Part shown: piece by piece, positions 1-6,843 of the stretch | Layout of the letters: each line of letters begins with the position of its first letter | Numbering within the stretch: position 1 is the stretch's first letter | Assembly: GCA_016124615.1 (NCBI GenBank) | Contig: WGNF01000007.1 | Location: 248,001-312,000, forward strand | Source: Paracoccaceae bacterium | GTDB taxonomy: Bacteria; Pseudomonadota; Alphaproteobacteria; Rhodobacterales; Rhodobacteraceae | Direction of reading: 5' to 3' | Length of the DNA stretch: 64,000 bases | The notes under the pieces: generated by a model | Seen by the model: only the letters and a program-made list of their open reading frames with translations | The model's database searches: none | What the model was told of the DNA's origin: nothing | Position numbers and translations under genes: made by a program

Positions 1-233
1 CGATGGCGCCGCATATCGCGCTCTGGATCGTGGCGCGCGGCGTCAACATTGGCCTGCAGACCCGCATCTATTTCGAGGATGAGGGCGAGGCCAACGCCGC
101 CTGCCCGGTGCTTGCACGCATCGAACACAAAGCCCGGATTCCCACCCTGCTGGCCAAGAAGACCGGCCCCGGCCAATACCGCTTTGACATCGTCCTGCAA
201 GGCGATGACGAAACGGTGTTCTTCGACCTCTGA
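1..233 (+). CDS. pcaG: Protocatechuate 3,4-dioxygenase alpha subunit, C-terminal part
   Basis: The gene enters from the left window edge, so only the last 76 codons are seen. The visible part matches the end of the alpha subunit of the intradiol ring-cleaving dioxygenase: SPHI-type start (here APHIALWIVARGVNIGL), the TRIYFEDE strand and the closing ETVFFD. With PcaH it forms the iron(III) enzyme that opens protocatechuate to 3-carboxy-cis,cis-muconate in the cytoplasm. The alpha subunit does not supply the iron ligands. Its stop codon overlaps the start of the next gene (TGATG), and pcaB lies three genes downstream, which supports the assignment. pcaH should lie just outside the window. I am confident of the family. 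Confidence 0.9.
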   Translation, partial: MAPHIALWIVARGVNIGLQTRIYFEDEGEANAACPVLARIEHKARIPTLLAKKTGPGQYRFDIVLQGDDETVFFDL

Positions 234-943
234 TGGCGCGGTTCCTGCTGATCCACGGCTCTGGCCACGGTGCCTGGTGTTGGCGCGGCGTCTTGCCCTT
301 CCTCAACACCGGCGGGCATCAGGCCCGCGCCATCGACCTGCCCTCGCATGGCGACGACAAGACCCCGGCGGATCAGGTGACGCTGGACGGTTACGCCCGT
401 GCCATCGTTGACGCCATCGACGAACCGGTGATCCTCGTCGGCCATTCGATGGCGGGCTACCCGATCACCGCCGCCGCCGAACTGGCGCCCGAAAAGGTCG
501 CGAAACTGGTCTACCTTTGCGCCTATGTCCCGGTGCCCGGCCTTTCGCTCGCCGATCGCCGCCGCGCGGGGCCGCGCCAGCCGCTGCTGGCCGCCATCCG
601 CGTCGCCCCCGACCGGGTGACATGGTCCGCCGACCCCGACCAGATCGAGGCCGTGTTCTACCACGACTGCCCGCCCGGCACGGTGGCCTACGCCCGCGCC
701 CGCCTGACCCCGCAGCCGATCCTGCCGCAGGAAACCGTACTGGACCTCACCGCCCGGTCGGCCACGATCCCGCGGCACTACATCCGCTGCACCGACGACC
801 GCACCATCCCGCCGGAGTATCAGGAGGCGATGACGGCCGACTGGCCCGCCAGCACCGTCACCACCCTGCCCACCTCGCACTCGCCCTTTTTCGCGGCACC
901 CGCTATGCTGGCCGAACGCCTCATCGAGATTGCCGCATCATGA
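233..943 (+). CDS. Alpha/beta-fold hydrolase in the protocatechuate operon
   Basis: A 236-residue single-domain alpha/beta hydrolase with a short cap. It has an HGSGHGAWCW oxyanion region near residue 8, nucleophile Ser72 in GHSMAG, acid Asp188/189 in CTDDRTIPP and His216 in TSHSPFF, so the full triad is visible. There is no signal peptide. The sequence looks closer to the plant salicylate-esterase/hydroxynitrile-lyase type than to canonical PcaD. It starts inside the pcaG stop (TGATG) and its stop overlaps the next start (ATGA), so translation is probably coupled. From position I infer either the enol-lactone hydrolase step of the beta-ketoadipate pathway or release of an aromatic acid from an ester. 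The substrate cannot be read from the sequence. Confidence 0.8.
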   Translation: MARFLLIHGSGHGAWCWRGVLPFLNTGGHQARAIDLPSHGDDKTPADQVTLDGYARAIVDAIDEPVILVGHSMAGYPITAAAELAPEKVAKLVYLCAYVPVPGLSLADRRRAGPRQPLLAAIRVAPDRVTWSADPDQIEAVFYHDCPPGTVAYARARLTPQPILPQETVLDLTARSATIPRHYIRCTDDRTIPPEYQEAMTADWPASTVTTLPTSHSPFFAAPAMLAERLIEIAAS

Positions 944-1770
944 CCCAGCCCTGCATCATCTGCGTCGCCATCACCGGCTCGGTTCCGCGCAAGGAACATA
1001 ACCCCGCCGTGCCGATCAGCATCGCCGAGCAGATCGAGAGCACGCAGGAAGCATTCGAGGCCGGTGCCGCGATCGCGCATTGCCACGTGCGCAACGACGA
1101 CCAGACCCCGACCTCGGACCCCGAGCGGTTCGCCCGGCTGAAGGAAGGGCTGGAAACGCACTGCCCCGGCATGATCGTACAACTATCCACCGGCGGCCGT
1201 TCCGGCGCCGGGCAGACGCGCGGCGGCATGCTGCCCCTGCGCCCCGACATGGCCAGCCTTTCGGTCGGCTCGAACAACTTTCCCACCCGCGTCTACGAAA
1301 ACCCGCCGGATCTGGTGGATTGGCTCGCCGCCGAGATGCTCAAATATGACGTGAAGCCCGAGATCGAGGCCTTCGACCTCAGCCACATCTTCCAGGCCGT
1401 GCAGATGAGCCGCGACGGCCGGTTGAAGGCCCCGCTTTACGTTCAATTCGTGATGGGCGTGAAGAACGCGATGCCGGTGGATCGCGAGGTTTTCGACTTC
1501 TACATCAAGACCCTGCACCGCCTTGCCCCCGACGCCCAGTGGTGCGCGGCCGGAATCGGGCCGGGCCAGATCACCGTCAACGAATGGTGCATCGCGGCGG
1601 GCGGCCATACCCGCACCGGGCTGGAGGATAACCTGCGCCTCGACCGCAGCACCCTCGCCCCGTCCAACGCCGCGCTGGTGCGCCGCGCGGTGGACCTGTG
1701 CGAGAAATACCACCGCCCGGTCGCCACCCCGGCCGAGGCGCGCGCCATCCTTGGCCTGCGCGCCGCCTGA
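940..1770 (+). CDS. Beta-keto acid cleavage enzyme (BKACE, DUF849 family)
   Basis: A 276-residue TIM-barrel protein of the BKACE/3-keto-5-aminohexanoate cleavage family. It has the early ITGSVPRKEHNPAVPIS segment, the zinc ligand pair His47 and His49 in AHCHVR, the STGG loop and the late GHTRTGLEDN segment that carries the third ligand (Glu229). The family condenses a beta-keto acid with acetyl-CoA to give acetoacetate and a shortened acyl-CoA. Here the gene sits between pcaG and pcaB with ATGA/TGATG overlaps on both sides. I therefore infer 3-oxoadipate as substrate, giving succinyl-CoA and replacing the PcaIJ-PcaF route. The start is fixed by the 4-bp overlap. Confidence 0.88.
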   Translation: MTQPCIICVAITGSVPRKEHNPAVPISIAEQIESTQEAFEAGAAIAHCHVRNDDQTPTSDPERFARLKEGLETHCPGMIVQLSTGGRSGAGQTRGGMLPLRPDMASLSVGSNNFPTRVYENPPDLVDWLAAEMLKYDVKPEIEAFDLSHIFQAVQMSRDGRLKAPLYVQFVMGVKNAMPVDREVFDFYIKTLHRLAPDAQWCAAGIGPGQITVNEWCIAAGGHTRTGLEDNLRLDRSTLAPSNAALVRRAVDLCEKYHRPVATPAEARAILGLRAA

Positions 1771-3098
1771 TGCCCGCCTCGCCGCTCGATTCCGCGCTCT
1801 ACCGCGACCTGTTCGGCGATGCCGAACTCGCGCGGCTTTTCACCGACACTGCCGAGGTCCGCGCGATGCTGCTGGTCGAAGGCGCGCTGGCCAAGGCGCA
1901 GGGTGCGCTTGGCGTGATCCCGGCCGACAGCGCCGCCTTCCTGCACCGCGCGAGCCTTGAGGTGCAGATCGACCCCGCCGCCCTCGCCGCCGAAACCGGC
2001 GCCAATGCGGTGCCGGTACCCGCCCTCGTCGCCGCCTTCCGCAAGGCGCTGGAGGCACCCGACCACGCGCAATGGCTGCACTGGGGCGCGACCAGCCAGG
2101 ACATCATCGACACCGCCCTGATGCTGCGCCTACGGCAGGTCATCGCGATCTACGAGGCGCGTCTGGCGGCGCTGATCGCTACCCTCGCGCAGCTTGCCGA
2201 AACCCATGCCGATCTGCCGATGGCGGCCCGCACCTATGCCCAGATCGCCACGCCCACCAGTTTCGGCGCCGTCGTGGCAAGCTGGGGCATGCCGTTGCTG
2301 CGACACGCCCAAAGGTTGCAAAACCTCAAGGCGGATCTGCTTTTGGTCAGCCTTTCCGGCGCCTCCGGTACGAATGCGGCAATGGGCCCCTTGGCGCCCG
2401 AGGTTCGCGCCGAACTGGCCCGGGCCCTGAACCTCGGCGATCCCGGCGCCAACTGGCACAGTGCCCGCGATACCGTGGCGGCTTTCGCCAGCTGGATCAC
2501 CGGCACCGCGCAAAGCCTTGGCAAGATTGGCGAAGACCTGATCCTGCTGACCCAGTCCGGGATCGAAGAGGTGCGCCTTGGCAGCGGCGGTGGCTCCTCG
2601 ACCATGCCACAGAAGGTGAACCCGGTCGCGCCCTCGGTGCTGGTGGCGCTGGCCCGCCAGATGGTTGGCCTTGGCGCCAACATGGCGGGCGCGGCGCTGC
2701 ACCGTCAGCAGCGCGACGCCACCGCCTGGCTGGTGGAATGGCTGACGCTGCCGCAGATGTGCCTGGGCCTTGGCCGCGCGCTGCTGACCGCGCAGGGCCT
2801 TGCCGACACCATCGCCCCCGACGCCGCCCGGATGCGCGCCGCGTTGACCGGCGGCCTTGGCCTGATCCATGCCGAGGCGCTGACCTTCGCGCTGGCCGAA
2901 ACCATGCCCCGCCCTGCCGCGCAGGCCGCCGTCAAGGCGCTGACGCAAGAGGCCCGCGCCACTGGCACCCCGCTTGCCACGCTCGCCGCGCGCGATTTCC
3001 CCGGCACCGACTGGGCCGCCCGCCTCGCCCCCGAGGCGCAGATGGGCGAGGCCCCGGCCGAGGCCAGCGCCTTCGCCGCCACCACCACCCGCACCTGA
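1770..3098 (+). CDS. pcaB: 3-carboxy-cis,cis-muconate cycloisomerase
   Basis: A 442-residue member of the fumarase/aspartase superfamily, normal length for PcaB. It has the N-terminal LDSALYRDLFGD region, HWGATSQDIIDTAL near residue 105, and the superfamily signature GSSTMPQKVNP near residue 275 with the flexible catalytic serine loop. It converts 3-carboxymuconate, the product of PcaGH, to 4-carboxymuconolactone. The ATG lies inside the stop codon of the preceding BKACE gene (TGATG), so this is the last gene of the overlapping catabolic set. The next gene begins 71 bp further on and looks unrelated. No defect is visible. Confidence 0.93.
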   Translation: MPASPLDSALYRDLFGDAELARLFTDTAEVRAMLLVEGALAKAQGALGVIPADSAAFLHRASLEVQIDPAALAAETGANAVPVPALVAAFRKALEAPDHAQWLHWGATSQDIIDTALMLRLRQVIAIYEARLAALIATLAQLAETHADLPMAARTYAQIATPTSFGAVVASWGMPLLRHAQRLQNLKADLLLVSLSGASGTNAAMGPLAPEVRAELARALNLGDPGANWHSARDTVAAFASWITGTAQSLGKIGEDLILLTQSGIEEVRLGSGGGSSTMPQKVNPVAPSVLVALARQMVGLGANMAGAALHRQQRDATAWLVEWLTLPQMCLGLGRALLTAQGLADTIAPDAARMRAALTGGLGLIHAEALTFALAETMPRPAAQAAVKALTQEARATGTPLATLAARDFPGTDWAARLAPEAQMGEAPAEASAFAATTTRT

Positions 3099-3169
3099 CC
3101 CCTCGCCTTCCCGGCACAATCCGCTAGGTTGCCCGCCACGGGCATCGGCCCGTCTGACCCCGGTGCCCC

Positions 3170-4381
3170 ATGCAGAACCGCCTCGCGCTGACCTTCATCC
3201 TGATCACCGTCACGCTCGATTCCATCGGCATCGGCCTGATTTTCCCGGTGATGCCCGACCTTCTGCAGGCCGTCACCGGCGGCAACCTTGCGCAGGCGGC
3301 GATCTGGGGCGGCGTGCTGTCCACCGCCTTCGCGATGATGCAATTCGTCTGCGGCCCCGTCATCGGCAACCTGTCCGACCGGTTCGGCCGCCGCCCGGTG
3401 CTTCTGGTCTCGCTGGCGGTGATGGCTGGCAACTACCTTCTGATGGCGCTGGCGGGCTCGGTCTGGCTGCTGCTGGTCGGCCGCATCGGCGCGGGCGTCG
3501 CCGCCGCCACGCAATCCGCCGCCACCGCCTATGCCGCCGACATCTCGACACCGGAACACCGCGGCCGCGCCTTCGGCCTGATCGGCGCGGGCTTCGGCCT
3601 GGGCTTCGTGCTCGGCCCGGTGGTCGGCGGCCTGCTTGCCACCGTGGGCGTTCGCGCGCCGTTCTACGCCGCCGCCGGAATGGCCCTCGCCAACCTGGCC
3701 TTCGGCGCGCTGATCCTGCCGGAATCGCTCGCCCCCGCCCTGCGCCGCCCCTTCGTCTGGGTCCGCGCCAACCCGCTGGCCGCGTTCCGCGCCGTCGGCC
3801 GCCTGCCCGGCCTCGGCCGCCTGCTCGTGGTGTTCCTGATCCTGCAGATCGCGGGCTACGTCTACCCCGCGGTCTGGAGCTTCTATGGCAAGGCCCGCTT
3901 TGGCTGGTCCACCCCGATGATCGGCTATTCGCTCGCGCTCTACGGCATCGCGATGGTCGCGGTGCAGGCGCTGCTGATCGCCCCGACCATCCGCCTCTTC
4001 GGCGAGGCGCGCACCCTGCTCTGGGGTTTCCTGATCGACATTGTCGCGCTCACCTTCTACGGCCTCGTCACCTCCGGCACCGCCGCGCTGGTCTTCACCC
4101 CGGTCGCAGCGCTCGGCGGCATCGTCACCCCGGCGCTGCAATCCATCATGTCGCGCGCCGCCCCCGCCAATGAACAGGGAGAGTTGCAGGGCGTGCTCGC
4201 CAGCCTCGGCGCGCTGTCGATGATCCTGTCGCCGCTGATCATGACCACCACCTTCTCGGCCTTCACCGCGCCGGGCGCCCCGCTCTATCTGCCCGGCGCG
4301 CCCTTCCTGCTCTCCGCCCTGCTGATGGTCGTTTGCGTCGCCCTCCATGTCGCGCCCTCGCGCGAACGCACCCCGGCCTGA
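3170..4381 (+). CDS. MFS transporter of the TCR/Tet type
   Basis: A 403-residue inner-membrane protein with about 12 hydrophobic segments. TM1 carries LDSIGIGLIFPVMPDLL, the hallmark of the TetA-like DHA1 drug-proton antiporters, and motif A (GNLSDRFGRRPVL) follows TM2 near residue 66. A cytoplasmic loop with SLAPALRRP separates the two halves. It has the usual size for a TCR/Tet exporter. It lies 71 bp after pcaB on the same strand, so it could be read from the pca operon and export an aromatic, or be independent. Family membership alone does not predict tetracycline resistance. The substrate is unknown. Confidence 0.85.
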   Translation: MQNRLALTFILITVTLDSIGIGLIFPVMPDLLQAVTGGNLAQAAIWGGVLSTAFAMMQFVCGPVIGNLSDRFGRRPVLLVSLAVMAGNYLLMALAGSVWLLLVGRIGAGVAAATQSAATAYAADISTPEHRGRAFGLIGAGFGLGFVLGPVVGGLLATVGVRAPFYAAAGMALANLAFGALILPESLAPALRRPFVWVRANPLAAFRAVGRLPGLGRLLVVFLILQIAGYVYPAVWSFYGKARFGWSTPMIGYSLALYGIAMVAVQALLIAPTIRLFGEARTLLWGFLIDIVALTFYGLVTSGTAALVFTPVAALGGIVTPALQSIMSRAAPANEQGELQGVLASLGALSMILSPLIMTTTFSAFTAPGAPLYLPGAPFLLSALLMVVCVALHVAPSRERTPA

Positions 4382-4405
4382 CGCCTAGGTTTGCCCAAGC
4401 GCCCG

Positions 4406-4454
4406 GATTTCATCTTGGCCGAAATATCCCTTGGGTCCGGGGGCAGCGCCCCGG
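4406..4454 (+). repeat. Dispersed hairpin-forming intergenic repeat, copy 1
   Basis: The stretch begins with CATCTTGGCC-AAATAT and ends with GGGTCCGGGGGCAGCGCCCC, whose GGGGC-AGC-GCCCC end folds into a short G+C hairpin. A second, diverged copy lies at 6644-6695 and a third on the opposite strand at 22701-22746. I recognise this as a repeat of the type scattered between genes in rhodobacters. It sits between the MFS gene and the enolase-superfamily gene and may serve as a transcription terminator. Confidence 0.65.
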
Positions 4455-4475
4455 CCACCCGCCACGGAGGATCCC

Positions 4476-5711
4476 ATGCGCCTGAAAGACCTCGAGATTT
4501 TCACCGTCGCCCCGCCCGCCCCCGGCTGGGGCGGCCGCTACTGGACCTTTGTGAAGCTTACCACCGACGACGGCATCACCGGCTACGGCGAATGCTACGT
4601 CTCCACCGTCGGCCCGACCGCGATGAAAGCCGTCATCGAGGACGTCTTCGCCCGCCACATGCAGGGCGAAAACCCGGAAAACATCGAGCTGATGTATCGC
4701 CGCGTCTATTCCTCCGGCTTCACCCAACGCCCCGACCCCACCGTGATGGGCGCCTTCGCGGGGATGGAGATTGCCTGCTGGGACATTCTCGGCAAGGCCC
4801 GCAATCGACCGGTCTGGGCGCTGATCGGCGGCCGCATGAACGACCGCATCCGCTCCTACACCTACCTCTACCCCACCCCCGACCAGACCCATGCCGATTA
4901 CTGGGTCTCGGCCGACATGGCCGCCGAAACCGCGCTCAGGATGGTCAACCTCGGCTTCACCGCGGTGAAATTCGACCCTGCGGGCCCCTACACCATCCGC
5001 GGCGGCCACGAACCGGCCATGTCCGACATCACCCGCTCGGTCGAGTTCTGCAAACGCATCCGCGAGGCGGTGGGCGACCGCGCCGACCTTCTCTTCGGCA
5101 CCCACGGCCAGTTCACCACCGGCGGCGCCATCCGCATGGGTCAGGCGCTGGAGCCCTATCTGCCGCTCTGGTACGAAGAGCCGATCCCGCCCGACAACCT
5201 GCTGGAATTCGCCGAGGTGGCGCGCGCCGTCCGCATTCCGATCGCCACCGGTGAACGCTTTTCGACCAAAGCCGAATTCGCCACCGTTCTGCGCACCGGC
5301 GGCGCCAAGATCCTGCAACCCGCCCTCGGCCGCCTCGGCGGCATAATGGAGGGCCGCAAACTCGCCGCCATCGCCGAGGTCTTCAACGCCGAAATCGCGC
5401 CCCACATGTATTGCGGCCCGGTCGAATGGGCCGCCAACATCCATCTCGCCGCCTCGATCCCGAACCTGCTGATGGCCGAAACCATCGAAACCGGCGGCAG
5501 CTTCCACCTCGCGCTGATCAGGCACACCATCAAATGGGAAGACGGCTACATCCTGCCCCCCGAAGCCCCCGGCCTCGGCATCGACTTCGACGAGGATCTG
5601 GCACGGGCGCACCCCTACGACGGCACCCGACTGCATCTGGAGATGCAGGAGGCGCCCTGTGATTACCGGCATGGGAACAGGTTCGAGGGTGGGGCGCCGT
5701 CGAGCGAGTGA
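4476..5711 (+). CDS. Mandelate racemase/muconate lactonizing (enolase superfamily) enzyme
   Basis: A 411-residue enolase-superfamily protein: N-terminal capping domain (about 1-125) and a (beta/alpha)7-beta barrel. The start follows ACGGAGGATCCC, a good ribosome-binding site. Expected metal ligands 2 and 3 are visible as Glu234 (WYEEP) and Glu260 (ATGER), and His310 is in APHMYCG. The first ligand, normally Asp 26 residues before the first Glu, falls on Gly208 in FGTHGQ. The family abstracts a proton alpha to a carboxylate and usually dehydrates or isomerises sugar acids. I cannot assign a substrate. The substitution may belong to a subgroup with an altered metal site. Confidence 0.8.
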   Translation: MRLKDLEIFTVAPPAPGWGGRYWTFVKLTTDDGITGYGECYVSTVGPTAMKAVIEDVFARHMQGENPENIELMYRRVYSSGFTQRPDPTVMGAFAGMEIACWDILGKARNRPVWALIGGRMNDRIRSYTYLYPTPDQTHADYWVSADMAAETALRMVNLGFTAVKFDPAGPYTIRGGHEPAMSDITRSVEFCKRIREAVGDRADLLFGTHGQFTTGGAIRMGQALEPYLPLWYEEPIPPDNLLEFAEVARAVRIPIATGERFSTKAEFATVLRTGGAKILQPALGRLGGIMEGRKLAAIAEVFNAEIAPHMYCGPVEWAANIHLAASIPNLLMAETIETGGSFHLALIRHTIKWEDGYILPPEAPGLGIDFDEDLARAHPYDGTRLHLEMQEAPCDYRHGNRFEGGAPSSE

Positions 5712-5775
5712 AGTGGACAAGTGACACCGAAAGCCGCAAAGTGTCGCCGGGGTTCCGAAAAGGTGGGGAAGACGC

Positions 5776-6585
5776 GTGAATTGGATTGCACTGAAATCCA
5801 GACTGCAAACCTTCTTGCTGAACAAAGGCATCTATGTTCGCCCCGGAGCGTCCGCCTCCCTTTTTGATGTCCTTGATCGTTTGAAACCCGTCGATCCCGG
5901 ATGCGAATTCCTGAGAGTTGGGCGCGGGACTGACGGGACATACACCCTTCCGGATGTACTGACGGGAATTGAGTACTGCTTTTCTCCCGGAGTTGGCCCG
6001 ACGATGGTGTTCGAAGAGGAGATCTACGATCGCCTTGGCATAAAGAGCTTTTGCATAGACGCCTCGATCGAAACTCCCCCGACATCCAGGAGAGATTTCT
6101 TCGAGTTCAGCAGCTTGTTCTTATCGAGCGTGACTCAGGGTTCGTTCGTGTCCTTGGATGACTGGCTGGAAATGCACTCCAAAGTCGTCGGCCAGGCCGA
6201 TCTGGTCCTGCAAATGGACATTGAGGGCGCAGAATACGGAGCGCTGCTTTCGGCAAGCCCCTCCACAATTGATCGCTTTCGGGTGATCCTGATCGAGATT
6301 CACGGGCTGGATCTGCTGTCCATGCCCATATGCAACGTCATGTTCCGGCAGTTTCTTGATAAGCTGTTGAAAAACCACACGCCTGTGTATGCAAACGGCA
6401 ACAACTGTTGCGGCGCCCTGAAATTCGGAGATATCGAGGTTCCTCGCGTTCTCGAACTGACTTTGCTTCGCAACGACTTCATGAAGGGTAGCGCTCCGCT
6501 AAGCCGGGCGAAGTTCTCTCCGGTTGCAAATATTGCGGGAACTGCTCCAATCGAAATGCTCGGTTGGTACAGCCAGAATGGCTGA
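5776..6585 (+). CDS. FkbM-family methyltransferase-like protein, atypical base composition
   Basis: A 269-residue protein with GTG start preceded by AAGGTGGGG. RVGRGTDGTYTLPDVL near residue 47 and CFSPGVGPTMVFEEEI near residue 68 match the N-terminal half of FkbM-like (Methyltransf_21) proteins. MDIEGAEYGALL near residue 148 is the characteristic central motif. Such enzymes often O-methylate surface glycans or lipids. There is no signal peptide or membrane segment. Three 60-base lines sampled across the gene (6121, 6241, 6361) contain 32, 33 and 32 G or C, about 54%, far below the neighbours. This suggests recent acquisition as a single cargo gene. No glycan-synthesis genes are adjacent, so the acceptor is unknown. 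Confidence 0.72.
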   Translation: MNWIALKSRLQTFLLNKGIYVRPGASASLFDVLDRLKPVDPGCEFLRVGRGTDGTYTLPDVLTGIEYCFSPGVGPTMVFEEEIYDRLGIKSFCIDASIETPPTSRRDFFEFSSLFLSSVTQGSFVSLDDWLEMHSKVVGQADLVLQMDIEGAEYGALLSASPSTIDRFRVILIEIHGLDLLSMPICNVMFRQFLDKLLKNHTPVYANGNNCCGALKFGDIEVPRVLELTLLRNDFMKGSAPLSRAKFSPVANIAGTAPIEMLGWYSQNG

Positions 6586-6643
6586 GGCGCGGTGTTGAGC
6601 AAGCCGTAGAGCGCCCGCTTCTTCACACCCGCGATGACCCTCC

Positions 6644-6695
6644 CCCACTCATCTTGGCCCAAATACTCCACGGGGGTGCGGGGTGTGAAACCCCC
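6644..6695 (+). repeat. Dispersed intergenic repeat, copy 2
   Basis: This stretch contains CATCTTGGCCCAAATACTCC followed by GGGGGTGCGGGGTG and a CCCCC block. It shares its left half with copy 1 (4406-4454), while the right half forms a different G-rich/C-rich hairpin. It lies between the methyltransferase gene and the XRE regulator and is immediately followed by the 11-bp repeat array. Confidence 0.55.
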
Positions 6696-6713
6696 GCGCG
6701 CCCGCCCCCGAAA

Positions 6714-6768
6714 TCGGCAAGCTGTCGGTGTCAAATCGGTGCCAAATCGGTGCGAAATCGGTATCCGC
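6714..6768 (+). repeat. Tandem array of 11-bp units (TCGGTGNNAAA), locus 1
   Basis: Five consecutive 11-bp units each begin with TCGG: TCGGCAAGCTG, TCGGTGTCAAA, TCGGTGCCAAA, TCGGTGCGAAA, TCGGTATCCGC. The phase is exact, about one helical turn per unit. The same architecture, with the same closing TCGGTATCC, recurs at 26584-26627. The array lies 75 bp upstream of the ScfR-type regulator gene. It resembles iterated protein-binding sites or a decaying mobile repeat. Its function is unknown. Confidence 0.75.
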
Positions 6769-6800
6769 TTTCCGGCCGTCCCGGTCCTTGCACACGCGGC

Positions 6801-6830
6801 TTTGCAAACCTACTCTACAGGTTGGCAAAC
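6801..6830 (+). promoter_or_regulatory. Putative autoregulatory site (TTTGCAAA) of the ScfR/RamB-type regulator
   Basis: The 8-bp palindrome TTTGCAAA at 6801-6808 is followed 13 bp later by TTGGCAAAC. TTTGCAAA-type motifs are the known targets of the related RamB and PrpR regulators. Here the motif lies 36 bp before the start of such a regulator, so autoregulation is a reasonable inference. No clear -10 or -35 was chosen. Confidence 0.5.
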
Positions 6831-6843
6831 CCTTGGAGCCCGC

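Noticed and set aside
2130..4348. Very long open frames on the minus strand across pcaB and the MFS gene
   Set aside because: They are rich in Arg, Gly, Ala and His with no domain resemblance, and arise because stop codons are rare opposite high-G+C genes. The plus-strand frames carry clear family motifs.
3170..4381. Tetracycline resistance gene
   Set aside because: The TM1 pattern is shared by many TCR/Tet-type transporters. There is no adjacent tetR and no sign of a mobile element.
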